DNA of 64,000 nt from Acidobacteriaceae bacterium (GTDB taxonomy: Bacteria > Acidobacteriota > Terriglobia > Terriglobales > Acidobacteriaceae): contig JAOAPN010000014.1 of NCBI GenBank assembly GCA_025462885.1, forward strand, positions 124,001 to 188,000, given 5' to 3'. This document shows positions 37,257-46,001 of this stretch, piece after piece. A program made the translations under genes and the position numbers. The notes below the pieces were generated by a model that searched no databases, had not been told where the DNA came from, and saw nothing but the letters and a program-made list of their open reading frames with translations. Within the stretch, counting starts at the first letter, position 1; the number at the start of each line of letters is the position of its first letter.

Positions 37257-39026
37257 TTAGCTGCTGGAGTAGACACGGGGGCGCGGTTTGATGTGGCTGG
37301 TGTCTACGTCCTCGTAGGTGATGCTGGGTGCGCCGTCGACGAAGGCGGCCTTGGTGGTCTTGAGGAACTGTTCGTCGTTACGGTTGGGGAAGTCCGGCTT
37401 GTAGTGGGCTCCACGGCTCTCGTCGCGGAGACGTGCTCCTTGAACAATGACGCGGGCCAGTTCGAGCATGTTGTAGAGCTGGCGCGCGAACGCAAAGCTG
37501 GTGTTGGCCCACTGGCTCTTGTCGGAGAGGTTGATGTTCTTTGCGCGGTGCAGAAGTTCGACCAGCTTGGCGTCGGCTTCATCCAGTCCACTGTTATATC
37601 GGACAATTGTCGCGTGCTTGGTCATGGTGTCGCCGAGCTCGCGCCAGATCTTGAAAGGGTTCTCCGTGCCGGATGACGACAAAAGGCTTTGGTTCTTTTC
37701 TTTTTGCCGTTGCAGCTCGGCTGCGTGGCCGCCGTCGCCTTCCTGCGCGGGCAGGGCCTTGGCGTAAGCAACCGCCTGTGGCCCAGCGACGAAGCCTCCG
37801 TAGATGCACGACAGGAGCGAGTTTGCTCCTAAGCGATTCGCACCGTGGATGGAGTAGTCAGCCTCGCCGGCGGCGAAGACTCCGGGGATGTTGGTCTGCT
37901 GGTTGAAGTCGACCCACAGGCCGCCCATGGTGTAGTGGACGCCGGGGAAGATCTTCATCGGGACTTCGCGGGGATCGTCGCCTACGAACTTCTCGTAGAT
38001 TTCGAGGATGCCTTCGAGCTTGTGGAGACGCTCCTTCGGCAGGTGGGTGAGGTCGAGGTAGACCATGGGCTGGCCGTCGATGCCCATGTTGTCTTCGTAG
38101 ACGATCTTGAAGATCTCGCGGGTGGCGATGTCGCGCGGGACCAGGTTGCCGTACTTGGGATAGCGCTCTTCGAGGAAGTAGTAGCGGTCGGCCTCGGGGA
38201 TGGATTTCGCGACGCGCTTTTCGCTGCGGTCACGCGGAACCCAGACGCGACCGCCTTCGCCGCGAGCGGATTCGGACATGAGGCGGAGCTTGTCTTCGCC
38301 GGGGATCGCGGTCGGGTGGACCTGGATGAACTCGCCGTTCGCATAGAACGCACCCTGCTGATACAGCGCGGACTGGGCCGAGCCGGTGCAGACCACCGAG
38401 TTGGTGGACTTGCCGAAGATGGCTCCGTTGCCGCCGGTGCAGATGATGATGGCTTCGGCGGGGAAGGTGCGGGTCTCCATGGTGCGGAGGTCCATCGCGG
38501 TGATGCCGCGGCAGGCACCCTTCGAGTCGAGCACGGAGGAGAGAAACTCCCAGCCCTCGTACTTGGTGACCTTGCCCTCGGACTCGTAGCGGCGAACCTG
38601 CTCGTCGAGCGCGTAGAGCAGTTGCTGTCCGGTGGTAGCTCCCGCAAACGCTGTGCGTTGGTATAGCGTGCCGCCGAAGCGCCGGAAGTCGAGCAGGCCT
38701 TCCGGCGTCCGGTTGAAGGGGACGCCCATGCGGTCGAGGAGGTCGATGATGGCCGGGCCTTGCGCGGTCATGTTCTTGACCGGGGTTTGGTTGGCGAGGA
38801 AGTCGCCGCCGTAGACGGTGTCGTCGAAGTGCTTCAGGACGGAGTCGCCCTCGCCCTTGAGATCCTTGGCCGCGTTGATGCCGCCCTGCGCGCAGACGGA
38901 GTGCGAACGCTTGACCGGAACGATGGAGAAGAGGTCGACGGTGCCGCCTGCCTCGGCGATCTTGATGACGGCTGCAAGTCCGGCGAGTCCGCCGCCTACT
39001 ACGATGATTCGGGGTGATGCTGCCAT
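37257..39026 (-). CDS. sdhA: Succinate dehydrogenase flavoprotein subunit
   Basis: This 589-residue FAD subunit oxidises succinate to fumarate. It has the dinucleotide motif VVGGGLAGLAA (9-19), the FAD-linkage region RSHSVCAQGGINAA (about 40-53, His being the covalent FAD residue), the active-site HPTAIPG and GGLWVDFNQQTNIPGVFAAGE. The sequence style is of the Bacillus/epsilon-type enzyme, consistent with a single 5-helix cytochrome b subunit and no SdhD. It follows the small membrane ORF by 14 bp and precedes sdhB. Confidence 0.95.
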   Translation of the reverse strand: MAASPRIIVVGGGLAGLAAVIKIAEAGGTVDLFSIVPVKRSHSVCAQGGINAAKDLKGEGDSVLKHFDDTVYGGDFLANQTPVKNMTAQGPAIIDLLDRMGVPFNRTPEGLLDFRRFGGTLYQRTAFAGATTGQQLLYALDEQVRRYESEGKVTKYEGWEFLSSVLDSKGACRGITAMDLRTMETRTFPAEAIIICTGGNGAIFGKSTNSVVCTGSAQSALYQQGAFYANGEFIQVHPTAIPGEDKLRLMSESARGEGGRVWVPRDRSEKRVAKSIPEADRYYFLEERYPKYGNLVPRDIATREIFKIVYEDNMGIDGQPMVYLDLTHLPKERLHKLEGILEIYEKFVGDDPREVPMKIFPGVHYTMGGLWVDFNQQTNIPGVFAAGEADYSIHGANRLGANSLLSCIYGGFVAGPQAVAYAKALPAQEGDGGHAAELQRQKEKNQSLLSSSGTENPFKIWRELGDTMTKHATIVRYNSGLDEADAKLVELLHRAKNINLSDKSQWANTSFAFARQLYNMLELARVIVQGARLRDESRGAHYKPDFPNRNDEQFLKTTKAAFVDGAPSITYEDVDTSHIKPRPRVYSSS

Positions 39027-39040
39027 GTGATCCTTCTCCG

Positions 39041-39343
39041 CTATCTATTTCCTGCAGTTGTTCCAATTGTGCTGAACATACCAATCATCGCTATTACGAA
39101 CCCAACTAAACCGATGGTGAGACCGATGATGTATCTCTTCCTTAACGCGCTTATAGGAGTGATCGATCTGTGCAATTGCCAAAGCTGTTGAAATTTTCCT
39201 AGATGCCATCCATACGGATTAATTAGTGTTCCGGAGAGCCTATTCGAATTGACCTCGTCCAGCATTTTTTCTGTCACACTATGGGTGAGCCAAGCAGCCA
39301 CCCAACCGCAGATGAGAAATATGCCGAAGCAAATCCACGACAT
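39041..39343 (-). CDS. Small membrane protein inserted in the sdh operon
   Basis: This 100-residue protein has two hydrophobic segments (about 3-19 and 73-91) with a charged, loop-like middle. It lies between sdhC (gap 2 bp) and sdhA (gap 14 bp), and GAGGTG is about 9 bases upstream of its ATG. It lacks the heme-ligand His pattern of SdhD, and the sdhC type here does not need an SdhD. Its DNA is clearly richer in A/T than the genes on both sides. I do not recognise a family. It may be an accessory subunit or a passenger gene. Confidence 0.65.
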   Translation of the reverse strand: MSWICFGIFLICGWVAAWLTHSVTEKMLDEVNSNRLSGTLINPYGWHLGKFQQLWQLHRSITPISALRKRYIIGLTIGLVGFVIAMIGMFSTIGTTAGNR

Positions 39344-39345
39344 GT

Positions 39346-40149
39346 TTAGCGCACCTCACCCGGCTGTGCGGGATTCGTAGATCCGGCGGGAACTGGGCTG
39401 GGAGTCGGTAGGGATATGCTTGCAGGCTGCTCTGGCAGGACATCTTCCGGAGCGTTCGGATATTTATAGACGACCGAATAAATACTGATAAGCCCCATCA
39501 AGCAGAGCGCAGCACCAAACCCAGCGCAGACATAACCGAAGCGTTTGCGAGCCTTATCGCCGGGGGTGATGCCCCACTTGGCGGCGAACAGCCAAATCCC
39601 GTAGGCGAAGTGCCAGGTCGTGGCGATCATCGCGACAACGTAGATGGCGAGCATCCACGGATTCGACAGCTCTACCTGGACCTTGTGGAAGGCGGCGCCG
39701 GGGTGCTCCGGTAGTTGAACCCCGAGGAAGCGTTGGCGCAGGACGTGCTGAATAATGTAAGCGAAGGCGATCAGGCCGGTGACACGCTGGGAGATGTACA
39801 TCCAGTTGCCGGCCCAGGGGTAGACGTTGACGTTCGAGCGGCCGCGGAAGGCGATGAACACGCCATAGAGAGCGTGGAAGGCCAGCGGGATGAAGATGAG
39901 GCCCCACTCCAGTACGCGGACCAGCGGGAGCGAGTTGAGGAAAACCACCTGCTTGGCGTAGGCCAGCGGACCGTTCCAGGTCTCGAAGTTCGAGACGATG
40001 TGTTCGACGAGGAAAGCGCCGATGGGAATGATGCCGGAGAGCGAGTGCAGCTTGCGCCAGAGAAAGGAGTTGCCCTGACCCGCGCGGAGGGGCTGCACTC
40101 CCTTGATGCGGGTTGAGGATGCGGGGGCTGGCGGTGCGGTGGTGGCCAT
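39346..40149 (-). CDS. sdhC: Succinate dehydrogenase cytochrome b subunit (b558 type)
   Basis: This 267-residue membrane subunit has five transmembrane helices (about 42-60, 88-108, 124-142, 170-190 and 212-230), and His residues in LHSLSG, FLVEH, ALYG, QHVL and WHFAYG that fit di-heme b ligands of the Bacillus-type enzyme. It anchors SdhAB and passes electrons to menaquinone. AAGGAG lies five bases before the ATG. The Pro-rich C-terminal tail (about 240-267) is an added feature. It is the first gene of the operon; a 14-bp direct repeat lies 19 bp upstream of its start. Confidence 0.92.
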   Translation of the reverse strand: MATTAPPAPASSTRIKGVQPLRAGQGNSFLWRKLHSLSGIIPIGAFLVEHIVSNFETWNGPLAYAKQVVFLNSLPLVRVLEWGLIFIPLAFHALYGVFIAFRGRSNVNVYPWAGNWMYISQRVTGLIAFAYIIQHVLRQRFLGVQLPEHPGAAFHKVQVELSNPWMLAIYVVAMIATTWHFAYGIWLFAAKWGITPGDKARKRFGYVCAGFGAALCLMGLISIYSVVYKYPNAPEDVLPEQPASISLPTPSPVPAGSTNPAQPGEVR

Positions 40150-40167
40150 GAGAACTCCTTGAGGCTT

Positions 40168-40197
40168 GGCTTTCAGTACGGGGGGCTTTCAATACGG
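40168..40197 (-). repeat. Direct repeat upstream of sdhC
   Basis: GGCTTTCAGTACGG (40168-40181) and GGCTTTCAATACGG (40184-40197) differ at one base and lie 16 bp apart, just upstream of the sdhC start codon in the leader. This could be an operator for a regulator of the succinate dehydrogenase operon. Confidence 0.45.
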
Positions 40198-40388
40198 ACG
40201 CAGGCACGATCTGCCGTGGGCTTCCTAAACGTGAGGCTATTACAAGTGGACGAACGAAACTCGGCCGCAGGCTGATTATTCCGCCGCGCTGGAACGACCG
40301 TCAAGGAAAGTGACGTGGTTTGTGCGGTTATCGCTACGTTTGTGCGAAATTGTTGTCCAGCATGAAAACACAGAAGATGCTGTGCCGT

Positions 40389-41021
40389 TCAATCCGTGGG
40401 ATTCAACTTCCGGAGAAGGGCAGCGAGGGCGCGTCCGCGATGGCTCAGCCCGAGGCGTGTCGCCGAGTCGAGTTGCGCCATGGTGCAGCCGTGCTCCGGC
40501 AGATAGAAGAGAGGGTCGTAGCCGAAGCCGTCCGTCCCTTGCGGTGCGAGCAGGATGCGGCCTTCGACGGTGCCATCGGCAGTGTAGAGGACTTCACCGT
40601 CACGCGCGGCGGCGAGGACGCAGTGATAGCGGGCAGAGCGCTCCTCCTCCGCCGTGTTCGAAAGCGCCTCCAGCAGACAGAGGTTGTTGCGGGTGTCGAG
40701 GCTTTGGCTGGGGAGCTCGGGGAATGAGAGATCGTCGGCGTACCGGGCGGAGCGCATCCCGGGCGCTCCAGCCAGAGCATCCACCTCCAGGCCGGAGTCG
40801 TCAGCCAGCACGATCTGGCCGGGTGCACGCCGCGAGTAGAAGCGCGCCTTGAGGATCGCGTTCTCGCTGAAGCTCGGCTGGTCCTCTGCCGGAGCAGGGA
40901 TCGCGCTGAGGCCGGGGAGCGGGAGAATCTGAATCTGCGTAGCTCCCTGATTCGAGCCGCTGGCGGCGGTGGCAAAGTCGCGAAGCTTGCCGGGATTGGA
41001 GGTGGCAACGTAGAGAGTCAT
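40389..41021 (-). CDS. rdgB: Non-canonical purine NTP pyrophosphatase (RdgB/HAM1)
   Basis: Hydrolyses dITP, dXTP and ITP to monophosphates, keeping damaged purines out of DNA. I use the ATG at 41021 because the family N-terminus ([14 protein letters not shown]) follows directly, giving 210 residues, the usual size; the open frame upstream is not conserved. Other landmarks are [23 protein letters not shown], the [15 protein letters not shown] segment and the [10 protein letters not shown] end. It diverges from yjbQ, with 87 bp between starts. Confidence 0.93.
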   Translation of the reverse strand: MTLYVATSNPGKLRDFATAASGSNQGATQIQILPLPGLSAIPAPAEDQPSFSENAILKARFYSRRAPGQIVLADDSGLEVDALAGAPGMRSARYADDLSFPELPSQSLDTRNNLCLLEALSNTAEEERSARYHCVLAAARDGEVLYTADGTVEGRILLAPQGTDGFGYDPLFYLPEHGCTMAQLDSATRLGLSHRGRALAALLRKLNPTD

Positions 41022-41108
41022 ACAGGTGTGCTTAGTATAGGTTCTGTGAGCATCGCGACTGGCATTGGGGAACAGCCTGCGTCGCCAACGGAAATCAAAG
41101 GAGACAGC

Positions 41109-41540
41109 ATGGCAGGGATGAAGGCGCACACGGAGTATCTGACGATCACCACGGACGAGCGCTACGAGATGGTGCATCTGACCCCGAAGGTCGAAGAGAT
41201 CGTACGGCGCAGCGGGATCGACGATGGCCTGTGCTTCGTCTCACCGATGCACATTACGGCGGCCATTTACGTGAACGACAACGAAGACGGCTTGATCGAG
41301 GACATCGGTCTCTGGCTTGAAAAGCTGGCTCCGCGATGGCCGGGGTACAAGCATCACCAGACCGGAGAGGACAACGCCGACGCCCACCTGAAGGCGCTCC
41401 TGCTGCATCATGAGACGACCTTGCCCGTGACTCGCGGCCGCCTCGATCTCGGTACCTGGCAGAGGATCTTCTACGCCGAGTTCGATGGACAGCGCGCGAA
41501 GCGGATCATTGTGAAGGTGCTGGGTGTCGTAAAAGAATAA
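41109..41540 (+). CDS. yjbQ: YjbQ/UPF0047 family protein
   Basis: This 143-residue protein has the conserved His/Glu pattern of the YjbQ family (secondary thiamine-phosphate synthase-like): [51 protein letters not shown] and [13 protein letters not shown]. The His cluster is thought to bind metal. I start at ATG 41109, which has GGAG at an ideal distance; an in-frame ATG at 41028 adds 27 unconserved residues. The last 35 bases overlap the end of motB on the opposite strand. Confidence 0.85.
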   Translation: MAGMKAHTEYLTITTDERYEMVHLTPKVEEIVRRSGIDDGLCFVSPMHITAAIYVNDNEDGLIEDIGLWLEKLAPRWPGYKHHQTGEDNADAHLKALLLHHETTLPVTRGRLDLGTWQRIFYAEFDGQRAKRIIVKVLGVVKE

Positions 41541-42282
41541 TGTCGACCCGGCGGTTCTGCGCGCGGCCCGCTGCTGTGGCGTTCGAGGTTGCCGGATGGT
41601 ACTCCGCGTAGCCGGCGGCCGAGAGATCGGCAGGCGAGACTGTACTGTGTTCGAGCACCAGCCTCGCGATCGCGGTGGCGCGCGCCGTGGACAACTCCCA
41701 GTTCGATACGAACTGCGCCGTGTGGATTGGAACATTATCCGTATGCCCTTCGATGCGGAGAGGTGCCATAGGCAGGCTTGCGGCCAGCTTTGCCAGCAGC
41801 GCAAGGGAGTTGGCGCGCACATCGGCTGAGCCGGAGGGGAAGAAGCCTGCCTCCCTGAGCGAGATGACCAGGCCCTCGGGGGTCGAGCGCATGGTGATGC
41901 TATCCAGCGGGAGCTTCGGAAAGGCTGTGCTTTCGCGAAGAAGCTTCTGGATATGGGCGGCAATCCCAGCCTCGCGTATGGCCTCTGCCGCAAGATCTGC
42001 CGCACCGCTGGTGGGCAGCGGTGGTTGGATCGGAGCAGGTGTGCCATTGCTGGAGGCACCGGCTGTGCGGTCGAGTGGCGGGGTTTTGGAGTGGGCCTCG
42101 AAGGCCCCCATCGGAGTGAAGGCGGTCTGCATGGCGGCGGCAAGCTGCGACTGCTTTTTTCTGTCTGCCTGGCTGGAGGCGAAGAGCACCACGAAGAAGG
42201 CGAAGAGCAGTGTGATGAAGTCCGCGTACGAGACCAGCCAGCGCTCGTGGTTGACGTGCTCGGGATGTTTCTTCCGGCTCAT
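41506..42282 (-). CDS. motB: Flagellar motor stator protein MotB
   Basis: This 258-residue inner-membrane protein has the MotB plan: a cytoplasmic N-terminus, a single helix with the proton-carrying Asp in [18 protein letters not shown] (about 18-35), and a C-terminal OmpA-like peptidoglycan-binding domain (about 120-250, with [10 protein letters not shown] and [16 protein letters not shown]). It overlaps motA by four bases (ATGA), so the two are translationally coupled. It belongs to a flagellar cluster with flbD, fliC, fliD and fliS. Its 3' end overlaps yjbQ by 35 bp. Confidence 0.92.
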   Translation of the reverse strand: MSRKKHPEHVNHERWLVSYADFITLLFAFFVVLFASSQADRKKQSQLAAAMQTAFTPMGAFEAHSKTPPLDRTAGASSNGTPAPIQPPLPTSGAADLAAEAIREAGIAAHIQKLLRESTAFPKLPLDSITMRSTPEGLVISLREAGFFPSGSADVRANSLALLAKLAASLPMAPLRIEGHTDNVPIHTAQFVSNWELSTARATAIARLVLEHSTVSPADLSAAGYAEYHPATSNATAAGRAQNRRVDIILLRHPAPSQ

Positions 42283-43064
42283 ACGGTCACCTCGTTGCTT
42301 CTCGAAGCGGTTGCCGGCCTGGAATCGAAGAGGAAGGTGCGGAGCTTGGTCTCGATCATTCGCGGGTTCATGCCTTCCAGGATGGAGATCACGCCTTCGA
42401 GCATCATCTCCTTGATCCTCTGTTCTTCGCGGTGGCGAAACTTGAGCTTGCCGGCAGCAGGCAGGCAGATGAGGTTCGCGAGCGCAACACCGTAGATCGT
42501 AGCGACGAAGGCGGTGGCGATGCCCCGACCCACCTCGTCGATATTGTCGAGGTTCTTCATCACCTGGATCAGGCCCAGCACCGCTCCAATAATTCCTACC
42601 GTTGGTGAGTATCCACCGGCGGCCTCGAAGACGGCGGGAATCTTCTCTTCGATCTCGGAGGTGTTATCGAGCTCGAGCTGCATGATCTTGCGGACCTCAG
42701 CGGGCTCGGTCCCATCGACGGCGAGCATCAGTGCCTGCTTGAGGAACGGGTCGCGAACCATGTCGAGATCGGAGTCGAGCGAGACAATGCCCGACTTGCG
42801 CGCCTTGTTGGCGAACTCGACGAGCTGCGCCAGGATGGCTTCGCCGTCTTCCGCTTTGTGCAGGAAGACCTTGACGACCTGCTTGCAGGCGGCGAGGAAG
42901 ATGCTCATCGGGAACTGCAGCATCACGGCTCCAGCCGTGCCGCCAATGACGATCATGGCGGCCGTGGGTTGGGCGATCTGAGTGATGCTGCCGCCTTCCA
43001 TCATCATGCCGGCGAGAATGCCGATGAGGGCGAGCAGAATTCCACCGATGCTGGCGATATCCAT
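42279..43064 (-). CDS. motA: Flagellar motor stator protein MotA
   Basis: This 261-residue protein has four transmembrane helices (about 5-22, 32-50, 150-170 and 182-200) with the cytoplasmic loop between helices 2 and 3 that contacts the rotor; PTVGIIGAVLGLIQVM carries the Pro expected near the channel. Together with MotB it forms the proton-driven stator. motB follows with a four-base overlap. It is preceded by flbD at 30 bp on the same strand. Confidence 0.92.
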   Translation of the reverse strand: MDIASIGGILLALIGILAGMMMEGGSITQIAQPTAAMIVIGGTAGAVMLQFPMSIFLAACKQVVKVFLHKAEDGEAILAQLVEFANKARKSGIVSLDSDLDMVRDPFLKQALMLAVDGTEPAEVRKIMQLELDNTSEIEEKIPAVFEAAGGYSPTVGIIGAVLGLIQVMKNLDNIDEVGRGIATAFVATIYGVALANLICLPAAGKLKFRHREEQRIKEMMLEGVISILEGMNPRMIETKLRTFLFDSRPATASRSNEVTV

Positions 43065-43094
43065 AAGGAGTCCTTGGATGCTGCGTTCGAACGT

Positions 43095-43373
43095 TTAGCG
43101 CTGCGGCGTGGAGTCGGAGATGAGTTGAGTAAGCGTAGAAGCTTCATGCGCGGATCGTGCGGTTAGAGCGGGCAGCGCCTCCGGCCATGCTTCGCGCAGG
43201 ATCGCGGCACGATGGGCGCGAGTGCGGCGGCCCACCTCATCGCAGGCTTCGAGGACGACGAGCTTCTCGCCTGTAATCAGCGTAAGAACGGTATCGGGCG
43301 AGGACTCCGCATACTTGATGAGATCGCAATTGACATCGAGACGGCTGCCGTTCAGGCGGGTGAGTTCGATCAT
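43095..43373 (-). CDS. flbD: FlbD-family flagellar protein
   Basis: This 92-residue protein opens with MIELTRLNGSRLDVNCDLI, the typical start of the FlbD (DUF/FlbD) small flagellar proteins, followed by LTLITGEKLVVLEACDEV. FlbD-like proteins are found beside motAB in many flagellar gene sets; the exact role is not known. The C-terminal part (about 60-92) is a helix with no conserved motif. It leads the motAB unit and diverges from fliC across a 249-bp region. Confidence 0.8.
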   Translation of the reverse strand: MIELTRLNGSRLDVNCDLIKYAESSPDTVLTLITGEKLVVLEACDEVGRRTRAHRAAILREAWPEALPALTARSAHEASTLTQLISDSTPQR

Positions 43374-43535
43374 GGGAAGCCTTCCTTCTTCTGGTCTCTA
43401 TCGGCGGGGAATGCGACTGCAATAGCTTCCGGCTTCCGAGGTACTTTCGTTTCGAAGTCACTCATGCCGTCCGCCGGTGAGCCGATGAGGTGTGAGAACG
43501 CGGAGCCTTCCGCAAGGTGACCTGGAGTTTGTAAC

Positions 43536-43548
43536 TGCCATCGTGGCA
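43536..43548. repeat. Short inverted repeat in the flbD-fliC control region
   Basis: TGCCA-TCG-TGGCA is a perfect 5-bp inverted repeat, 75 bases upstream of the fliC start in the divergent 43374-43622 region. It might be part of a regulator site; no sigma-28 or correctly spaced sigma-54 element was seen nearby. Confidence 0.3.
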
Positions 43549-43622
43549 TTACAAAAGACTTGCAGGCCGACACCCGAGACAGGCAGCGCGGTACTTCAAT
43601 CCAACACTCAGGAGCGTCTCCC

Positions 43623-44459
43623 ATGTCATTGGGCATTTTGACCAACGTCGCAGCAACTTACGCGCAGAACAACTTGAACCAGACCCAGACCAGTCTGCAG
43701 GGCGTACTGCAGCAGCTCTCTTCTGGTTCTCGCATCAACAGCGGTGCCGACGATGCTGCCGGCCTCGCAGTTGCGGACGGCCTGAAGGCGAACTCCGCAG
43801 CACTGACACAGTCTGCACAGAACGCGCAGAACGGCGTCGGCCTGCTGCAGACGGCGGACGGTGCGCTCTCGCAGGTGACGAACCTGCTGACCCGCGCGGT
43901 CACACTTGCCACCGAAGCATCCAACTCCACCCTGAATACGGCACAGCTCTCGGCCGCGAACACCGAGTTTCAGTCCATCGTTACGGAGATCGGCAACATC
44001 GGATCGAAGACCAACTTCAACGGAAATTCGGTGTTCTCGGCGACGGCTGCTTCGATCGTCACGACCGACGGTACGACGTCCGGGACGACGACCTTCGCTC
44101 CTGTCGTTGGTGTTCTCACCGGCACCAGCATCGGCGGTACGACCGTCACGCTCGGCGCCGATGTGCTGACCAGCAACACGGGCGCAGCTTCGGCCCTGAC
44201 GGATATCACCGCCGCCATTGCCGCCGTGGCAGCACAGCGCGGCACGATCGGTGCCAGCATCAACCAGCTCAACGCGGCTGCGAACGTGGCCAGTGCGGAG
44301 AGTGTCAACCTCAGCTCAGCTGAGGCCAGCATCCGTTCCACCAACTACGGTCAGGCGACCAGCGACCTCGCGAAGTTCCAGGTCCTGAGCCAGACCGGTA
44401 TCAGCGCACTGGCGCAGGCCAACAGCGTGCAGCAGGAGATTCTCAAGCTGCTGCAGTAA
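43623..44459 (+). CDS. fliC: Flagellin
   Basis: This 278-residue flagellin is the filament subunit. It starts at ATG 43623, with AGGAG at 43610-43614; the open frame begins at 43560. The D0/D1 domains are conserved: NLNQTQTSLQGVLQQLSSG with SRINSGADDAAGLAVADGLK near the N-terminus, and the C-terminal QLNAAANVASAESVNLSSAE and ANSVQQEILKLL helix. The middle (about 140-195) is a short, Thr/Gly-rich region, so D2/D3 are nearly absent and the protein is short. No close paralogue is in the window. It is followed by a stem-loop and by fliD. Confidence 0.93.
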   Translation: MSLGILTNVAATYAQNNLNQTQTSLQGVLQQLSSGSRINSGADDAAGLAVADGLKANSAALTQSAQNAQNGVGLLQTADGALSQVTNLLTRAVTLATEASNSTLNTAQLSAANTEFQSIVTEIGNIGSKTNFNGNSVFSATAASIVTTDGTTSGTTTFAPVVGVLTGTSIGGTTVTLGADVLTSNTGAASALTDITAAIAAVAAQRGTIGASINQLNAAANVASAESVNLSSAEASIRSTNYGQATSDLAKFQVLSQTGISALAQANSVQQEILKLLQ

Positions 44460-44473
44460 AACCCACGGAAGTC

Positions 44474-44510
44474 TGCCGCCAGGGAAGCCTCCTGGCGGCA
44501 AGCTTCTTTA
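44474..44510 (+). terminator. Stem-loop after flagellin gene
   Basis: TGCCGCCAGG (44474-44483) and CCTGGCGGCA (44491-44500) form a perfect 10-bp stem with a 7-base loop, followed by AGCTTCTTTA. It probably terminates or stabilises most fliC transcripts ahead of fliD. Confidence 0.7.
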
Positions 44511-44628
44511 ACCAGGTTAGGTTTTGCTAATGCGTTGGCTCGATGCATTGGCCTGGCGATTGCATACGCAAGAGGTATCGCAGGAGCCTCAACGCGGCAC
44601 TGGCGGCGCAGCATACGGGAGAGACGGC

Positions 44629-45990
44629 ATGGGTACGGTTGGACTCAGTTTCGGATCGGCAACAAGTGGTGCGGGGTTCGATGTAGCATCGACCGTCACC
44701 CAGATATTGGCAGTCCAACAGGCGATTGAGACTCCGTGGAAGACACAACTGGCGTTGCTGAAGTCGCAGGATACGATCTTCACGACGCTTGGGACCGATC
44801 TATCTGCGTTGAGCACAAGCCTCCAATCGTTGACGGACTTCTCCGGCGTCATGTCGCAGAAGCAGGGTTCGAGTTCGGACGCAAATGTTCTGAGTCTGAC
44901 TGCCGCAAACCCGACAGCCGTAGCGGGCAGTCACACTGTCGTCGTCACTTCGCTGGCCCAGGTCGCCTCGCAGTACTCGGACACTGTGACGAACGCAACT
45001 GACGCGCTCTCGGGCAGCATCACGATCCAGGTCGGTTCGGGCGCAAGCCAGACGGTTACGGTCGACAGTTCCAGCAACACCCTGGCAACACTCGCCGCGG
45101 CCATCAATACGGCAGGCATCGGCGTTACCGCGAGCGTGATCTCCGATACGAAGGGGTCGCGCCTCTCCGTGGTCAGCAGCACCGGCGGCGCGGCGGGTGC
45201 GCTTACGGTCAGCAGCGCATTGTCCGATGACACCACGAGTACGGCACTCGCCTTCAAGGTCGGGCAGGCGGGAGCGGACGCGCAGCTTACGGTCGATGGC
45301 GTAGCCCTGTCCAGCGCCACCAACAAGGTCAGCACCGCGATTCCGGGCGTGACCTTTCAGTTGCTTTCGGTGTCCGCCAATCCGATCCAGGTGGAGATTA
45401 CGAACGACAACAGCGCGGTTGAAACTGCACTCAGCGCCGTCGTGACGGCGTACAACGCGGTGGTGAAAGACATCAAGACGCAGGAAGGAAAAGACTCCAC
45501 CGGTGCTGCCGAGCCTCTGTATGGAAGCCCTACGCTCGCTTTGATTCAGAGCCAGCTCAACGCGGCGTTGCTGGGAGGCGCAGCCAGCGGCGCGATCACG
45601 AATGTTACGCAGTTGGGGTTGACCACCGGTCAGGATGGAACGCTCACGCTGGACAGTACGACGTTGGAATCGGCGTTGGATAACAACTTTCTCGACGTCA
45701 CGGGCTTTCTTCAAAATGCGGGAGGCTTTGGCCAGATCATGGCCAAGACGCTCAACTCGCTGGGCGTCGATTCCGTCCAGGGCGCGGTCTATCTCGCGCA
45801 ACAGGAGAACACCGCCCAGGAGGCCTCGCTCAACAAGAACATCAGCGATCAGGAGGCCCGGATCGCGGATCAGAAGGACAGTCTGACGACCGAGTTGAAC
45901 CTCGCAAATCAGATCCTGCAATCCATTCCGACGCAACTCGATTCGTTCGACAAGCTCTACAGCGCCATAACTGGTTACAACGCCAAATAA
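44629..45990 (+). CDS. fliD: Flagellar filament cap protein FliD
   Basis: This 453-residue protein is the filament cap (hook-associated protein 2). Its N-terminal region has the GLSFGSATSGAGFDVASTVTQI and helical D0-D1 pattern of FliD, the central part is Ser/Thr/Val-rich beta domains, and the C-terminus is the long helix NKNISDQEARIADQKDSL seen in FliD. I use ATG 44629, which has GGGAGAG four bases ahead; the open frame starts at 44524 without a ribosome site. It lies 169 bp downstream of fliC and 11 bp upstream of fliS. Confidence 0.88.
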   Translation: MGTVGLSFGSATSGAGFDVASTVTQILAVQQAIETPWKTQLALLKSQDTIFTTLGTDLSALSTSLQSLTDFSGVMSQKQGSSSDANVLSLTAANPTAVAGSHTVVVTSLAQVASQYSDTVTNATDALSGSITIQVGSGASQTVTVDSSSNTLATLAAAINTAGIGVTASVISDTKGSRLSVVSSTGGAAGALTVSSALSDDTTSTALAFKVGQAGADAQLTVDGVALSSATNKVSTAIPGVTFQLLSVSANPIQVEITNDNSAVETALSAVVTAYNAVVKDIKTQEGKDSTGAAEPLYGSPTLALIQSQLNAALLGGAASGAITNVTQLGLTTGQDGTLTLDSTTLESALDNNFLDVTGFLQNAGGFGQIMAKTLNSLGVDSVQGAVYLAQQENTAQEASLNKNISDQEARIADQKDSLTTELNLANQILQSIPTQLDSFDKLYSAITGYNAK

Positions 45991-46001
45991 GAGGAGTGAC
46001 G

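Noticed and set aside
43521-43570. A sigma-54-like promoter before fliC (TGGCAT and TTGC)
   Set aside because: The GG and GC elements are 17 bp apart, where sigma-54 needs 12.
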